From positions 1 to 5,967 of the forward strand of contig JAATEU010000605.1 in the NCBI GenBank assembly GCA_015655565.1: a DNA stretch of 5,967 nt, given 5' to 3'. Source of the stretch: Clostridiales bacterium. Lineage in GTDB: Bacteria; Bacillota; Clostridia; Lachnospirales; Lachnospiraceae. Below are positions 1-4,819 of the stretch, in pieces. Both the position numbers and the translations under genes were made by a program. How positions within the stretch are numbered: position 1 is the first letter of the stretch; every line of letters begins with the position of its first letter. Under the pieces are notes generated by a model. It searched no databases, had not been told where the DNA came from, and saw only the letters and a program-made list of their open reading frames with translations.

Positions 1-1049
1 ATACGACCGATGGAGATGAGAGCAATTTCTATGCTGTTAACAGCATTCTGGCAGCAGTGGGCGCAAGTACCGTAACAATCAGTGATTATACACTTACTTC
101 TGCGGCTGAGGGTTCAAACGCAATTTTTGCAAGCGGTGAAGGCTCGGTAATTTATGTCTCTGGTGTTACAATAAAAACGACCGGAAATTCTTCCAGAGGG
201 CTTGATGCTACCTACGACGGCACCGTAATTGCTGACAATGTTGATATAGCAACAACAGGTGCGCATTGTGCATCTATTGCCACAGACCGTGGGGAAGGTA
301 CAATTAAGGTTACGGACAGTACCGTAAATTCTTCAGGGGATGGTTCACCGTGCATTTATTCTACAGGCAGCATAACTGCAACGAATGTTACGGGAACTGC
401 TACGGGTTCTCAGGCTGCAGTAGTAGAGGGGAAAAACACTATTACATTAATTAACAGTCATCTGACAGGTGCAGGCAAAAACGGAATCATGCTTTATCAA
501 AGCACATCAGGTGATGCGGCAGAAGGAACATGTGTATTTACTTCAACGGATAGTACAATATCAACCACATCAACAGGTGAGATGTTTTATATCACCAATA
601 CGGATGCGGAAATATACCTGACCAATACAATCCTGAACTTTACATCCGGCATTTTACTGAATGCGGCAGGAAATGATACGAATAACTGGGGAATACCCGG
701 TTCCAATGGCGGTAAAATTATGTTGAAGGGTATAAGTCAGATATTGGAAGGCGATATTACCTGTGATGCTATCAGTACAGTTGAATTAAGACTTACGGAA
801 GAAACGGAATATACAGGAACAATAGATAAGGCAAACGCAGGCGATGTATCAATTACTTTAGATTCAGATTCAATCTGGAATGTAACAGGTGACTCTTATG
901 TTTCCTACATTACGGATGAAGATGAAAGCCTGTCAAATATAGTTTCAAACGGATATACAATTTATTATGATTCGTCAGACAGCAGTAATGACTGGCTGAA
1001 CGGACAAACCATTACACTTTCTGACGGAGGTACGGTTTCCCCGCTGTAA
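1..1049 (+). CDS. Probable right-handed beta-helix (adhesin-like) surface protein, 3' part only
   Basis: The reading frame is open from the first full codon (position 3) to the TAA at 1047-1049, so the gene starts upstream. A GTG at 57 is only an internal codon: the preceding 18 codons continue the same kind of protein. The visible ~348 residues are rich in Ser, Thr, Gly, Asn and Asp. They show short repeating strand-turn units such as VTDSTVNSSGDG, ITATNVTGTATG and ITLINSHLTGAG, in which a hydrophobic/Thr strand is followed by a Gly/Asn turn every 20-25 residues. This is the pattern of parallel beta-helix proteins of the adhesin or polysaccharide-binding kind. The last residues (QTITLSDGGTVSPL) are still beta-helix-like. 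No LPxTG sorting signal, SLH domain, membrane segment or dockerin is visible at the C-terminus, so any surface anchor must be N-terminal or absent. No catalytic motif is recognised, so a lyase role cannot be claimed. The fold is inferred from repeat texture; ligand and function are unknown. Confidence 0.75.
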   Translation, partial: TTDGDESNFYAVNSILAAVGASTVTISDYTLTSAAEGSNAIFASGEGSVIYVSGVTIKTTGNSSRGLDATYDGTVIADNVDIATTGAHCASIATDRGEGTIKVTDSTVNSSGDGSPCIYSTGSITATNVTGTATGSQAAVVEGKNTITLINSHLTGAGKNGIMLYQSTSGDAAEGTCVFTSTDSTISTTSTGEMFYITNTDAEIYLTNTILNFTSGILLNAAGNDTNNWGIPGSNGGKIMLKGISQILEGDITCDAISTVELRLTEETEYTGTIDKANAGDVSITLDSDSIWNVTGDSYVSYITDEDESLSNIVSNGYTIYYDSSDSSNDWLNGQTITLSDGGTVSPL

Positions 1050-1083
1050 TCATATATGGTTCGGAGGGCGCCCATTTTGTTTT

Positions 1084-1215
1084 TTGAAAAAATCATTTGT
1101 TATCCTAACTGTAATGATAGTAAGTTCATTACTTATATTGGGCAGTGATACATTTTAATCAGATGAAATCACCATTTATAGTATTACTAATACCATGAAA
1201 ACTGAAGCTGCATAA
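1084..1215 (+). pseudogene. Signal-peptide-like ORF remnant
   Basis: From a TTG at 1084 the frame reads LKKSFVILTVMIVSSLLILG and then SDTF before a TAA at 1156-1158. That is a two-lysine N-region followed by a long hydrophobic core, as in an export signal or a single membrane anchor. The same frame then continues for 18 more codons (SDEITIYSITNTMKTEAA) to a second TAA at 1213-1215. A GGAGG lies at 1063-1067, but it is 16 nt from the TTG, too far for an efficient start. This could be the dead 5' end of a gene for an exported protein, or a chance hydrophobic stretch in AT-rich DNA. I do not recognise a family. Confidence 0.3.
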
Positions 1216-1260
1216 TCAATTGGAGCAGTAAACAGGTAAAACAAAGATACTAACGCAAAT

Positions 1261-1313
1261 GAAACCTATGGATTCAGGCCTTTTCAGGTCTGTTCTATAG
1301 GTTTCTGTTTTGT
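1261..1313 (+). terminator. Probable rho-independent terminator
   Basis: The arms GAAACCTAT (1261-1269) and ATAGGTTTC (1297-1305) pair perfectly over 9 bp. Inside them CAGGCC (1275-1280) pairs with GGTCTG (1287-1292), with one G-U pair, around a TTTTCA loop. The short GGATT/TTCT stretch between the two stems can pair partly. The hairpin is followed by TGTTTTGT. This makes a long, stable stem with a modest T tract on the plus strand. It lies 211 nt past the beta-helix stop codon and is probably the end of that transcript. The T tract is interrupted by G, so a purely structural or attenuator role is possible. Confidence 0.6.
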
Positions 1314-1433
1314 AACAGCCTATTTTTGCCTGCTTAGTAGTGAAAAATAAGGAGCATATTTTTCATAAAATGCTTATTTCTGCGTTTGTCTGACCCTGGC
1401 AATAAATATATTTTATTATAATTTAACTTGTTG

Positions 1434-1439
1434 TATAAT
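1434..1439 (+). promoter_or_regulatory. Possible -10 box upstream of the acetyltransferase/SDR pair
   Basis: A perfect TATAAT sits in AT-rich DNA after the terminator hairpin, with a second TATAAT at 1417-1422. Neither has a convincing -35 hexamer at 16-18 nt. The leader to the first start would be about 120-210 nt. A transcription start is expected in this gap because the upstream gene appears to be terminated, but the exact box is uncertain. Confidence 0.3.
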
Positions 1440-1522
1440 ATAAATAAAATGCCCTGTTGATTTAAACAATGACGCTTGTTTGTTCCAGGTATTTTATGTT
1501 AAACAACGATACCGTTAATAGA

Positions 1523-1536
1523 AATTCGTTCGAATT
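1523..1536. repeat. 14-bp dyad AATTCG-TT-CGAATT, possible operator
   Basis: The arms AATTCG (1523-1528) and CGAATT (1531-1536) are perfect inverted repeats around a 2-nt centre. They lie 24-36 nt upstream of the candidate starts at 1560 and 1572. The size and symmetry fit a dimeric repressor site, or a small hairpin in the leader. No known regulator consensus is assigned. Confidence 0.3.
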
Positions 1537-1571
1537 AATCGGCATTATGAAATCAGGTAATGGGGCGGAAG

Positions 1572-1657
1572 ATGGAATTTACAACTAAAATCGTGGATAA
1601 TAATGCTCCGGACTTTGCAAAACTGCCGGAAGAATTAGAACAGGAATTATATATATG
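1572..1657 (+). pseudogene. Frame-displaced N-terminus of the GNAT acetyltransferase
   Basis: From the ATG at 1572 (or ATG 1560 in the same frame) the sequence reads MEFTTKIVDNNAPDFAKLPE and then ELEQELYI. It later meets a TGA at 1695-1697. This looks like the missing leader of the acetyltransferase that becomes open in another frame at 1655. In this GNAT subfamily an acidic helix ending in an (L)xxEL-type segment usually precedes the (Y)G..Q..Y..FN motif, which here begins the downstream ORF (MYGSKQKYSIFN). The frames switch inside TATATATAT (1648-1656). Removing one TA unit, or adding one base, would join them into a protein of about 147 residues. The downstream frame has its own stop at 1601, so it cannot supply this N-terminus. 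A real mutation, a contingency repeat and an assembly error all fit. Confidence 0.5.
1642..1645 (+). promoter_or_regulatory. Possible internal Shine-Dalgarno for the start at 1655
   Basis: AGGA at 1642-1645 is 9 nt before the ATG at 1655. It could allow the shorter 120-residue acetyltransferase to be translated even though the upstream frame is out of register. The spacing is acceptable but the match is short. The candidate starts at 1560 and 1572 have no better site (GGGGCGG lies too close to 1572). Confidence 0.35.
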
Positions 1658-2017
1658 TATGGCTCCAAACAGAAATATTCAATCTTTAATACCTTGACTG
1701 ACATTAAGGATGCAATTTTCCTGTATGATGGGAATATTCCCTTTGCCTGCGGCTTTCGAAAGTATGACAACAATATGGCTGAATTAAAAAGAGTATATGT
1801 GAACAAGGAATATAGAGGGAATGGTTATAGTACATATATAGTAAAACAGTTATTGGATAGGGCAAAAGCAAAAGGGTATGATGCCATGTTACTGGAAACC
1901 GGAATAAAACAGCCGGAAGCAATTTCACTTTATAAAAAGCTTGGTTTTCAAATCATGGATCATAACGGTCAATATATTGGGGACAGCAATAGTGGTTATA
2001 GGAAGATTGAATTATAA
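1655..2017 (+). CDS. GNAT family N-acetyltransferase (probably N-terminally frameshifted)
   Basis: This 120-residue ORF contains the core of a GNAT-fold acyltransferase, which transfers an acetyl group from acetyl-CoA to an amine. Visible elements are the start motif YGSKQKYSIFN (2-12), the strand pair FLYDGNIPFACGFRKYD (22-38), the motif A strand and pyrophosphate loop AELKRVYVNKEYRGNGYS (42-59, with R54-G55-N56-G57), and motif B LETGIKQPEAISLYKKLGF (79-97) with Tyr92 in the usual catalytic-tyrosine region. The C-terminus YIGDSNSGYRKIEL closes the fold. Family members are normally about 145-160 residues. The missing ~28 N-terminal residues lie just upstream in another frame, shifted at a TA repeat. 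The ATG at 1655 is preceded by AGGA at 9 nt, so a short product may still be made, but it would lack the first helix. The gene sits 28 nt upstream of the SDR gene in the same direction, probably one transcript. The substrate is not evident. Confidence 0.8.
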   Translation: MYGSKQKYSIFNTLTDIKDAIFLYDGNIPFACGFRKYDNNMAELKRVYVNKEYRGNGYSTYIVKQLLDRAKAKGYDAMLLETGIKQPEAISLYKKLGFQIMDHNGQYIGDSNSGYRKIEL

Positions 2018-2045
2018 GCGCATCAGGCGCAGATAGGAGCCAAGT

Positions 2046-2921
2046 ATGATTGAGTCATTGAAACAGCCGATACCGGAAACGGAAAGAAAAAAGAAAACAG
2101 CTCTTGTTACCGGGGCCAGTTCCGGAATGGGGAAAGCTGCCGCCGCCGCCCTTGCAGACCAGGGATATCAGGTAATAATGCTGTGCAGGAACAAGGAGAG
2201 GGGAGAAGCGGCCCTAAAGGATTTACAGAAAGTAAAAGAACGGGATTTATGGCTTATGTTATGCAATTTGGGTAACATGAAAGATATCCGTAGATTTACC
2301 GATGAATTTAAAGTATATTTTGAGCAGCTGGAGGTACTGGTGAACAATGCAGGAGTAATTTCACTGGAGAGAAGGGAAACGGACGATGGTGTAGAGGAGC
2401 AGTTTGTTGTTAATCATATAGGGCATTTTCTTTTAACCCTGCGGTTATTGGACCGGATGAAACCCGGCAGCAGAATTGTAATAGTTGCTTCAGGAGCCCA
2501 TAAGGTTGGCAGGATACATTTTGACGATTATAATCTGACCCGGGGATTTAATGTAATAAAAGCTTACAGTCAGTCAAAACTGGCTAACATACTATTTGCA
2601 AGAGAGCTGGCTGAGCGTCTGCGCAACAGGGGAATTACCGTTAACTGCTGCCATCCCGGTGCAGTTGCCACATCTTTGGGAATTAATCGTGATACGGGAT
2701 TTGGCAGGAGGGTTATGGAGTTGTTAAAGCCTTTTTTTATAACTCCCGAAATAGGTGCCAGCACGGCCGTTTATCTGGCAACAAGCCCTGATGTGGCTCG
2801 TGTTACCGGCAAATATTTTTACCGCTGCTGGATGACAAAAACTTCAAAAGCAGCCAAGAGTAAGAAAGCGGCCAGAAAATTATTTGAACTGAGTGAGAAA
2901 ATCACGGATGAAAGGCTATAA
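2046..2921 (+). CDS. Short-chain dehydrogenase/reductase (retinol dehydrogenase-like SDR)
   Basis: This is a 291-residue classical SDR, an NAD(P)(H)-dependent oxidoreductase of alcohols or ketones, cytosolic by its lack of a signal sequence. Motifs in order: cofactor glycine motif TGASSGMG (22-29); CRNKERG (47-53), where Arg48 after the second strand suggests NADP(H) preference; NNAG (100-103); the tetrad Asn in NHIGHF (123-128); catalytic Ser149; YSQSK with Tyr174 and Lys178; and the PG motif in CHPGAVATSLG (202-212). The usual Asp-Leu that binds adenine after strand 4 is Asn-Leu (74-75), a mild departure. The NHxGHF and SxLAN patterns resemble the retinol dehydrogenase/WWOX-like branch. That branch is broad, so a retinoid substrate should not be inferred. 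The C-terminus has a Lys/Ala-rich tail (about 263-277). AGGAG at 2035-2039, 6 nt before the ATG, supports the start. The gene follows the GNAT gene by 28 nt. No clear terminator follows it. Confidence 0.93.
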   Translation: MIESLKQPIPETERKKKTALVTGASSGMGKAAAAALADQGYQVIMLCRNKERGEAALKDLQKVKERDLWLMLCNLGNMKDIRRFTDEFKVYFEQLEVLVNNAGVISLERRETDDGVEEQFVVNHIGHFLLTLRLLDRMKPGSRIVIVASGAHKVGRIHFDDYNLTRGFNVIKAYSQSKLANILFARELAERLRNRGITVNCCHPGAVATSLGINRDTGFGRRVMELLKPFFITPEIGASTAVYLATSPDVARVTGKYFYRCWMTKTSKAAKSKKAARKLFELSEKITDERL

Positions 2922-2930
2922 AAAGTTGTT

Positions 2931-3120
2931 ATGACTAAAAAAGCAGTTATTTTTATTCTTTGAGCTTCTGACAGCCGGTGTCCAGCCGGCACAGGTAATT
3001 ACTATATGCAGTATGCCTGTTATTGTATCTGGCATCTTTTTATGCAGATATATCAGGAAGAAAGGAAAAAACCGGCCGGGAAAACAGACTGAAAACAGAC
3101 AGGGAAAACAAAATGGTTGA
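2931..3120 (+). pseudogene. Possible small membrane protein ORF, broken by a 1-nt shift
   Basis: An ATG at 2931 reads MTKKAVIFIL and then stops at TGA 2961-2963. One base later, the frame at 2962 reads ELLTAGVQPAQVITICSMPV, continues through IVSGIFLCRYIRKKGKNR and ends at TGA 3118-3120. Deleting one T from the run at 2959-2961 would join them into a 63-residue protein. It would have a lysine start, two hydrophobic stretches and a basic, glutamine-rich tail, a normal topology for a small membrane protein. The ribosome site is poor (AAAGG at 2911-2915, 15 nt away). I do not recognise a family. It may be a decayed gene, a real gene with a sequencing indel, or coincidence. Confidence 0.3.
2974..2990. 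repeat. Small GC hairpin GCCGG-N7-CCGGC
   Basis: GCCGG (2974-2978) pairs with CCGGC (2986-2990) around a 7-nt loop, 53 nt past the SDR stop codon. It is not followed by a T tract on the plus strand, so it is unlikely to be the SDR terminator. It also lies within the possible small membrane-protein frame. Confidence 0.3.
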
Positions 3121-3146
3121 ATATAATCCGGTTAATGGAGTATAAT
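3117..3146 (+). promoter_or_regulatory. Promoter for the SagB-like nitroreductase gene
   Basis: TTGAAT (3117-3122) is followed by 18 nt and a perfect TATAAT (3141-3146), a sigma-A-type promoter about 105 nt upstream of the ATG at 3251. Transcription should begin near 3152-3155. The 10-bp arms of the inverted repeat at 3125-3164 fall in the spacer and over the expected start site, which suggests control by a repressor or other regulator. Confidence 0.55.
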
Positions 3147-3164
3147 CAATTTAATAACCGGATT
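3125..3164. repeat. Operator-like inverted repeat flanking the -10 box
   Basis: AATCCGGTTA (3125-3134) and TAACCGGATT (3155-3164) are perfect 10-bp inverted repeats separated by 20 nt, with centres 30 bp apart, about three helical turns. Pairing can extend outward by three more positions, including one G-U in RNA. Each arm is itself nearly palindromic around CCGG, as expected for two dimer sites on the same DNA face. The TATAAT box lies in the space between them. No T tract follows, so a terminator is unlikely. Confidence 0.55.
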
Positions 3165-3200
3165 GTAATATAACAAAAGAGAATATTATATTAAATGTTA

Positions 3201-3229
3201 AGAGAATACTAAATTATAGTAAATTCTCT
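3201..3229 (+). promoter_or_regulatory. Leader hairpin just upstream of the nitroreductase ribosome site
   Basis: AGAGAAT-ACTA (3201-3211) pairs with TAGT (3217-3220) and ATTCTCT (3223-3229), with a 5-nt loop and a 2-nt AA bulge on the right side. This makes 11 bp of mostly A-T stem ending 9 nt before the AGGAG at 3239-3243. A further copy of AGAGAATA occurs at 3178-3185. The stem could tune translation or mRNA stability, or the repeats could be DNA binding sites. No known riboswitch class is recognised. Confidence 0.35.
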
Positions 3230-3250
3230 AAGCAGGATAGGAGATAATGT

Positions 3251-4033
3251 ATGGCAGATAATGATATCAAAGGCAGGATAATGGAATTAAGGGAAATAAT
3301 GAAGGCTGCAGATAACGGCGACTATGCAAGTGATCAGGAAAAGGGACTGCCGCAGCCACCTTTAGCGAAAGAAAAGGTAAGTGATCATGTTATTTCACTT
3401 ACCAGTAACTTTGAAAATATAATAAAGAATAATAATTTTTTAAATCTACTTAATACAAGGACCAGTAAACGTAAATATATTGATGGTGCCCTTACCCTGG
3501 AGGAACTTGCGTTTCTTCTTTGGGCGACCCAGGGTGTAAAGAAGGTGATAGGAAAGCAGAAAAAAGCAACTATGCGTACGGTTCCTTCCGCCGGAGCAAG
3601 ACATCCTTTTGAAACTTATCTTATTGTAAACCGCGTGGACGGACTGGAGGCAGGGCTGTATCATTATCTGGCATTGGAACATGAACTGGAGTTTTTGGGT
3701 CCCATTGAAAATCAGGCAGAACAGGTTACCGGGGCATATTGCGGTCAGGCCTTTTTTGGAACTGCAGCGGCTGGTTTTGTATGGACGGTATTTCCGTACC
3801 GCAGTGAATGGCGTTATAACGATGAAGCCCAGAAATATGCCTTAATTGATGTCGGACATGTATGCCAGAATCTCTATTTTGCCAGTGAATCCATCGGCTG
3901 CGGTACCTGTGGCATTGGTGCCTATGACCAGTTCCTGGCAGACGGCCTTTTAGGTCTTGATTCGAAACCCTCCTTTGCAGAGGATAATGAGTTTGTAGTT
4001 TATGCTGCATCTGTCGGCAAGATAGAAGAATAA
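3251..4033 (+). CDS. SagB/ThcOx-like nitroreductase-family dehydrogenase
   Basis: This 260-residue protein has the nitroreductase fold of the SagB/ThcOx type, FMN-dependent oxidoreductases. Some members oxidise azolines to azoles in modified peptides, and many others are uncharacterised. Visible elements are an N-terminal extension with SDQEKGLPQPPLAK (27-40) typical of this branch, the FMN-contacting start RTSKRKY (70-76), LTLEELAFLLWATQGV (81-96), PSAGARHPFE (112-121), GLYHY (135-139), WRY and the YALIDVGHVCQNLYFAS helix (187-189, 196-212), and CGTCGIGAYD (217-226). Length and C-terminus (YAASVGKIEE) are normal, so it looks complete. AGGAG at 3239-3243, 7 nt before the ATG, fixes the start. 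It appears to have its own promoter and operator-like repeat. No precursor peptide, YcaO cyclodehydratase or radical SAM gene lies within the window, so an azole-peptide role is not supported. A general reductase or detoxifying role is as likely. Confidence 0.88.
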   Translation: MADNDIKGRIMELREIMKAADNGDYASDQEKGLPQPPLAKEKVSDHVISLTSNFENIIKNNNFLNLLNTRTSKRKYIDGALTLEELAFLLWATQGVKKVIGKQKKATMRTVPSAGARHPFETYLIVNRVDGLEAGLYHYLALEHELEFLGPIENQAEQVTGAYCGQAFFGTAAAGFVWTVFPYRSEWRYNDEAQKYALIDVGHVCQNLYFASESIGCGTCGIGAYDQFLADGLLGLDSKPSFAEDNEFVVYAASVGKIEE

Positions 4034-4041
4034 GAGAAAAA

Positions 4042-4239
4042 ATGGTGATTGGGTCTTACCTGTGTTACAGGTGATGCTGCCCATGCAGACAGTATACTTG
4101 ATAATGTGATGAATTTTATTGAAAGTAATACGGAAGGTGAGATTGTTAACCGGGAACGGGAAATCCTCATCTGGTTTAATTGGGATTAATTGAAGGCAGC
4201 AGTTATGATGCAGTGTCTTATCAGCTTGAAAAGATATAA
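4042..4239 (+). pseudogene. Remnant of a small protein gene of unknown family
   Basis: Protein-like sequence runs through three frames between the nitroreductase and the second acetyltransferase. An ATG at 4042 gives MVIGSYLCYR up to TGA 4072-4074. A second frame, open from 4049 to TAA 4187-4189, gives VTGDAAHADSILDNVMNFIE, then SNTEGEIVNREREILIWFNW. A third frame from 4183 gives GLIEGSSYDAVSYQLEKI up to TAA 4237-4239. One added G in the GGG at 4182-4184 would join the second and third parts into a mixed hydrophilic helix-rich segment of ordinary composition. The first join is weaker. The acidic, helical text looks like real former coding sequence, but I do not recognise it. Confidence 0.4.
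4056..4074. repeat. Hairpin ACCTGT-GTT-ACAGGT after the nitroreductase gene
   Basis: The arms ACCTGT (4058-4063) and ACAGGT (4067-4072) are perfect around a 3-nt loop. The stem is extended by one T-G and one T-A pair. It begins 23 nt past the nitroreductase stop. No T tract follows (GATGCTGCCC), so it is not a standard terminator. It could stabilise the mRNA 3' end or be a regulator site. Confidence 0.35.
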
Positions 4240-4254
4240 AAAGGGCTGTAAAAC
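4226..4254 (+). promoter_or_regulatory. Possible promoter for the SSAT-like acetyltransferase
   Basis: TTGAAA (4226-4231) matches the -35 consensus at five of six positions. It is followed after 17 nt by TAAAAC (4249-4254), which matches -10 at four of six. The box pair ends about 50 nt before the ATG at 4306. The spacing is right but the -10 is weak, and it overlaps the end of the ORF remnant. Confidence 0.35.
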
Positions 4255-4305
4255 CTATGAAAGAAGAATTAGAAATTACCTGTTAAGATAAAAGGAGATT
4301 TTAAA

Positions 4306-4806
4306 ATGAAAAACACAGAAGGTTTTAAATTAAGATTTGCAGAAGAAAAAGACACAAAGCTTATTTATGAATTAATTAAAGAGCTGGCAGCCTATGAAAA
4401 GCTGTCAGATCATGTTATAGCAACGGAGGAGGTACTGAGGGATTCCCTATTTGCCAGAAAGGTGGCTGAAGTTACGATTGCCGAGTTGGAGGGAAGTCCG
4501 GTTGGTTATGCCATGTACTTCTACAACTTTTCATCCTTTATGGGTAAACCGGGAATTTATCTGGAAGATCTCTTTATCCGGCCGGAATTCAGGGGCAGAG
4601 GTTTTGGAAAAACAATTTTATCAAATCTGGCTGAACTGGCAGTTGAGAGAAACTGCTGGGGAATGGAATGGACCTGCCTTAACTGGAATAACCCCTCCAT
4701 TCATTTTTATGAAAGCATTGGAGCCATACATTGGGAAGAATGGCGGATTTATCGTTTACAGGGCAATGCATTGCATAATCTGGCTTATGAGAAAGAGAAG
4801 ATTTAA
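4306..4806 (+). CDS. GNAT acetyltransferase, spermidine/spermine N1-acetyltransferase-like
   Basis: This 166-residue GNAT protein closely follows the layout of the spermidine/spermine (SSAT, diamine) acetyltransferases, which acetylate polyamines, thialysine or related primary amines with acetyl-CoA. Visible elements are LRFAEEKDTKLIYELIKELAAYEK (9-32), corresponding to the IRPATxxD...LIKELAxYE start of SSAT; VGYAMYFYNFSSFMGKPGIYLEDLFI (66-91) with the acidic YLED motif; the acetyl-CoA loop RPEFRGRGFGKTIL (92-105); NWNNPSIHFYESIGA (126-140), where Tyr135 sits at the SSAT catalytic tyrosine position; and EEWRIYRL (144-151), corresponding to the EGWRLF motif. Length is typical for SSAT (about 160-170), so the gene is complete. 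AGGAG at 4293-4297, 8 nt before the ATG, supports the start. It faces the NagZ-like gene with only 13 nt between stop codons. Polyamine specificity is inferred from sequence and not proven. Confidence 0.88.
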   Translation: MKNTEGFKLRFAEEKDTKLIYELIKELAAYEKLSDHVIATEEVLRDSLFARKVAEVTIAELEGSPVGYAMYFYNFSSFMGKPGIYLEDLFIRPEFRGRGFGKTILSNLAELAVERNCWGMEWTCLNWNNPSIHFYESIGAIHWEEWRIYRLQGNALHNLAYEKEKI

Positions 4807-4819
4807 AGCAAGGAATTAT

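Larger units (their letters stand above)
1050..1571. other. Intergenic region with remnant ORF, terminator hairpin and small inverted repeats
   Basis: About 520 bases carry no intact gene. From left to right they hold: a GGGCGCCC palindrome at 1066-1073 followed by a T-rich stretch; a signal-peptide-like open stretch at 1084-1158; a long hairpin at 1261-1305; a weaker AAATAAG/CTTATTT pair at about 1345-1379; very AT-rich DNA with TATAAT boxes at 1417 and 1434; three AAACAA/TTGTTT half-sites at 1464, 1476 and 1501; and a 14-bp dyad at 1523-1536. The region separates the beta-helix gene from the acetyltransferase/SDR pair, so it probably contains a transcription stop and a new start. Confidence 0.6.

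Noticed and set aside
1057..1085. GGGCGCCC followed by a T-rich run as a terminator for the beta-helix gene
   Set aside because: The palindrome leaves at most a 2-nt loop with three pairs, too weak to be a real hairpin. The structure at 1261-1305 is much better.
1648..1656. Programmed -1 ribosomal frameshift at the GNAT TA tract
   Set aside because: There is no X-XXY-YYZ slippery heptamer or obvious downstream pseudoknot, so an indel is more likely.
1585..1928. Minus-strand open frames opposite the first GNAT gene
   Set aside because: They overlap each other and the GNAT core, and their compositions look like reverse-strand artefacts.
3125..3164. The CCGG inverted repeat as the terminator of the SDR transcript
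   Set aside because: It has a 20-nt loop containing TATAAT and no T tract after it. Its place over a promoter fits an operator better.
3726..4010. A 94-codon minus-strand open frame inside the nitroreductase gene
   Set aside because: It is His/Arg/Gln-rich with no recognisable motif, antisense to a well-supported gene.
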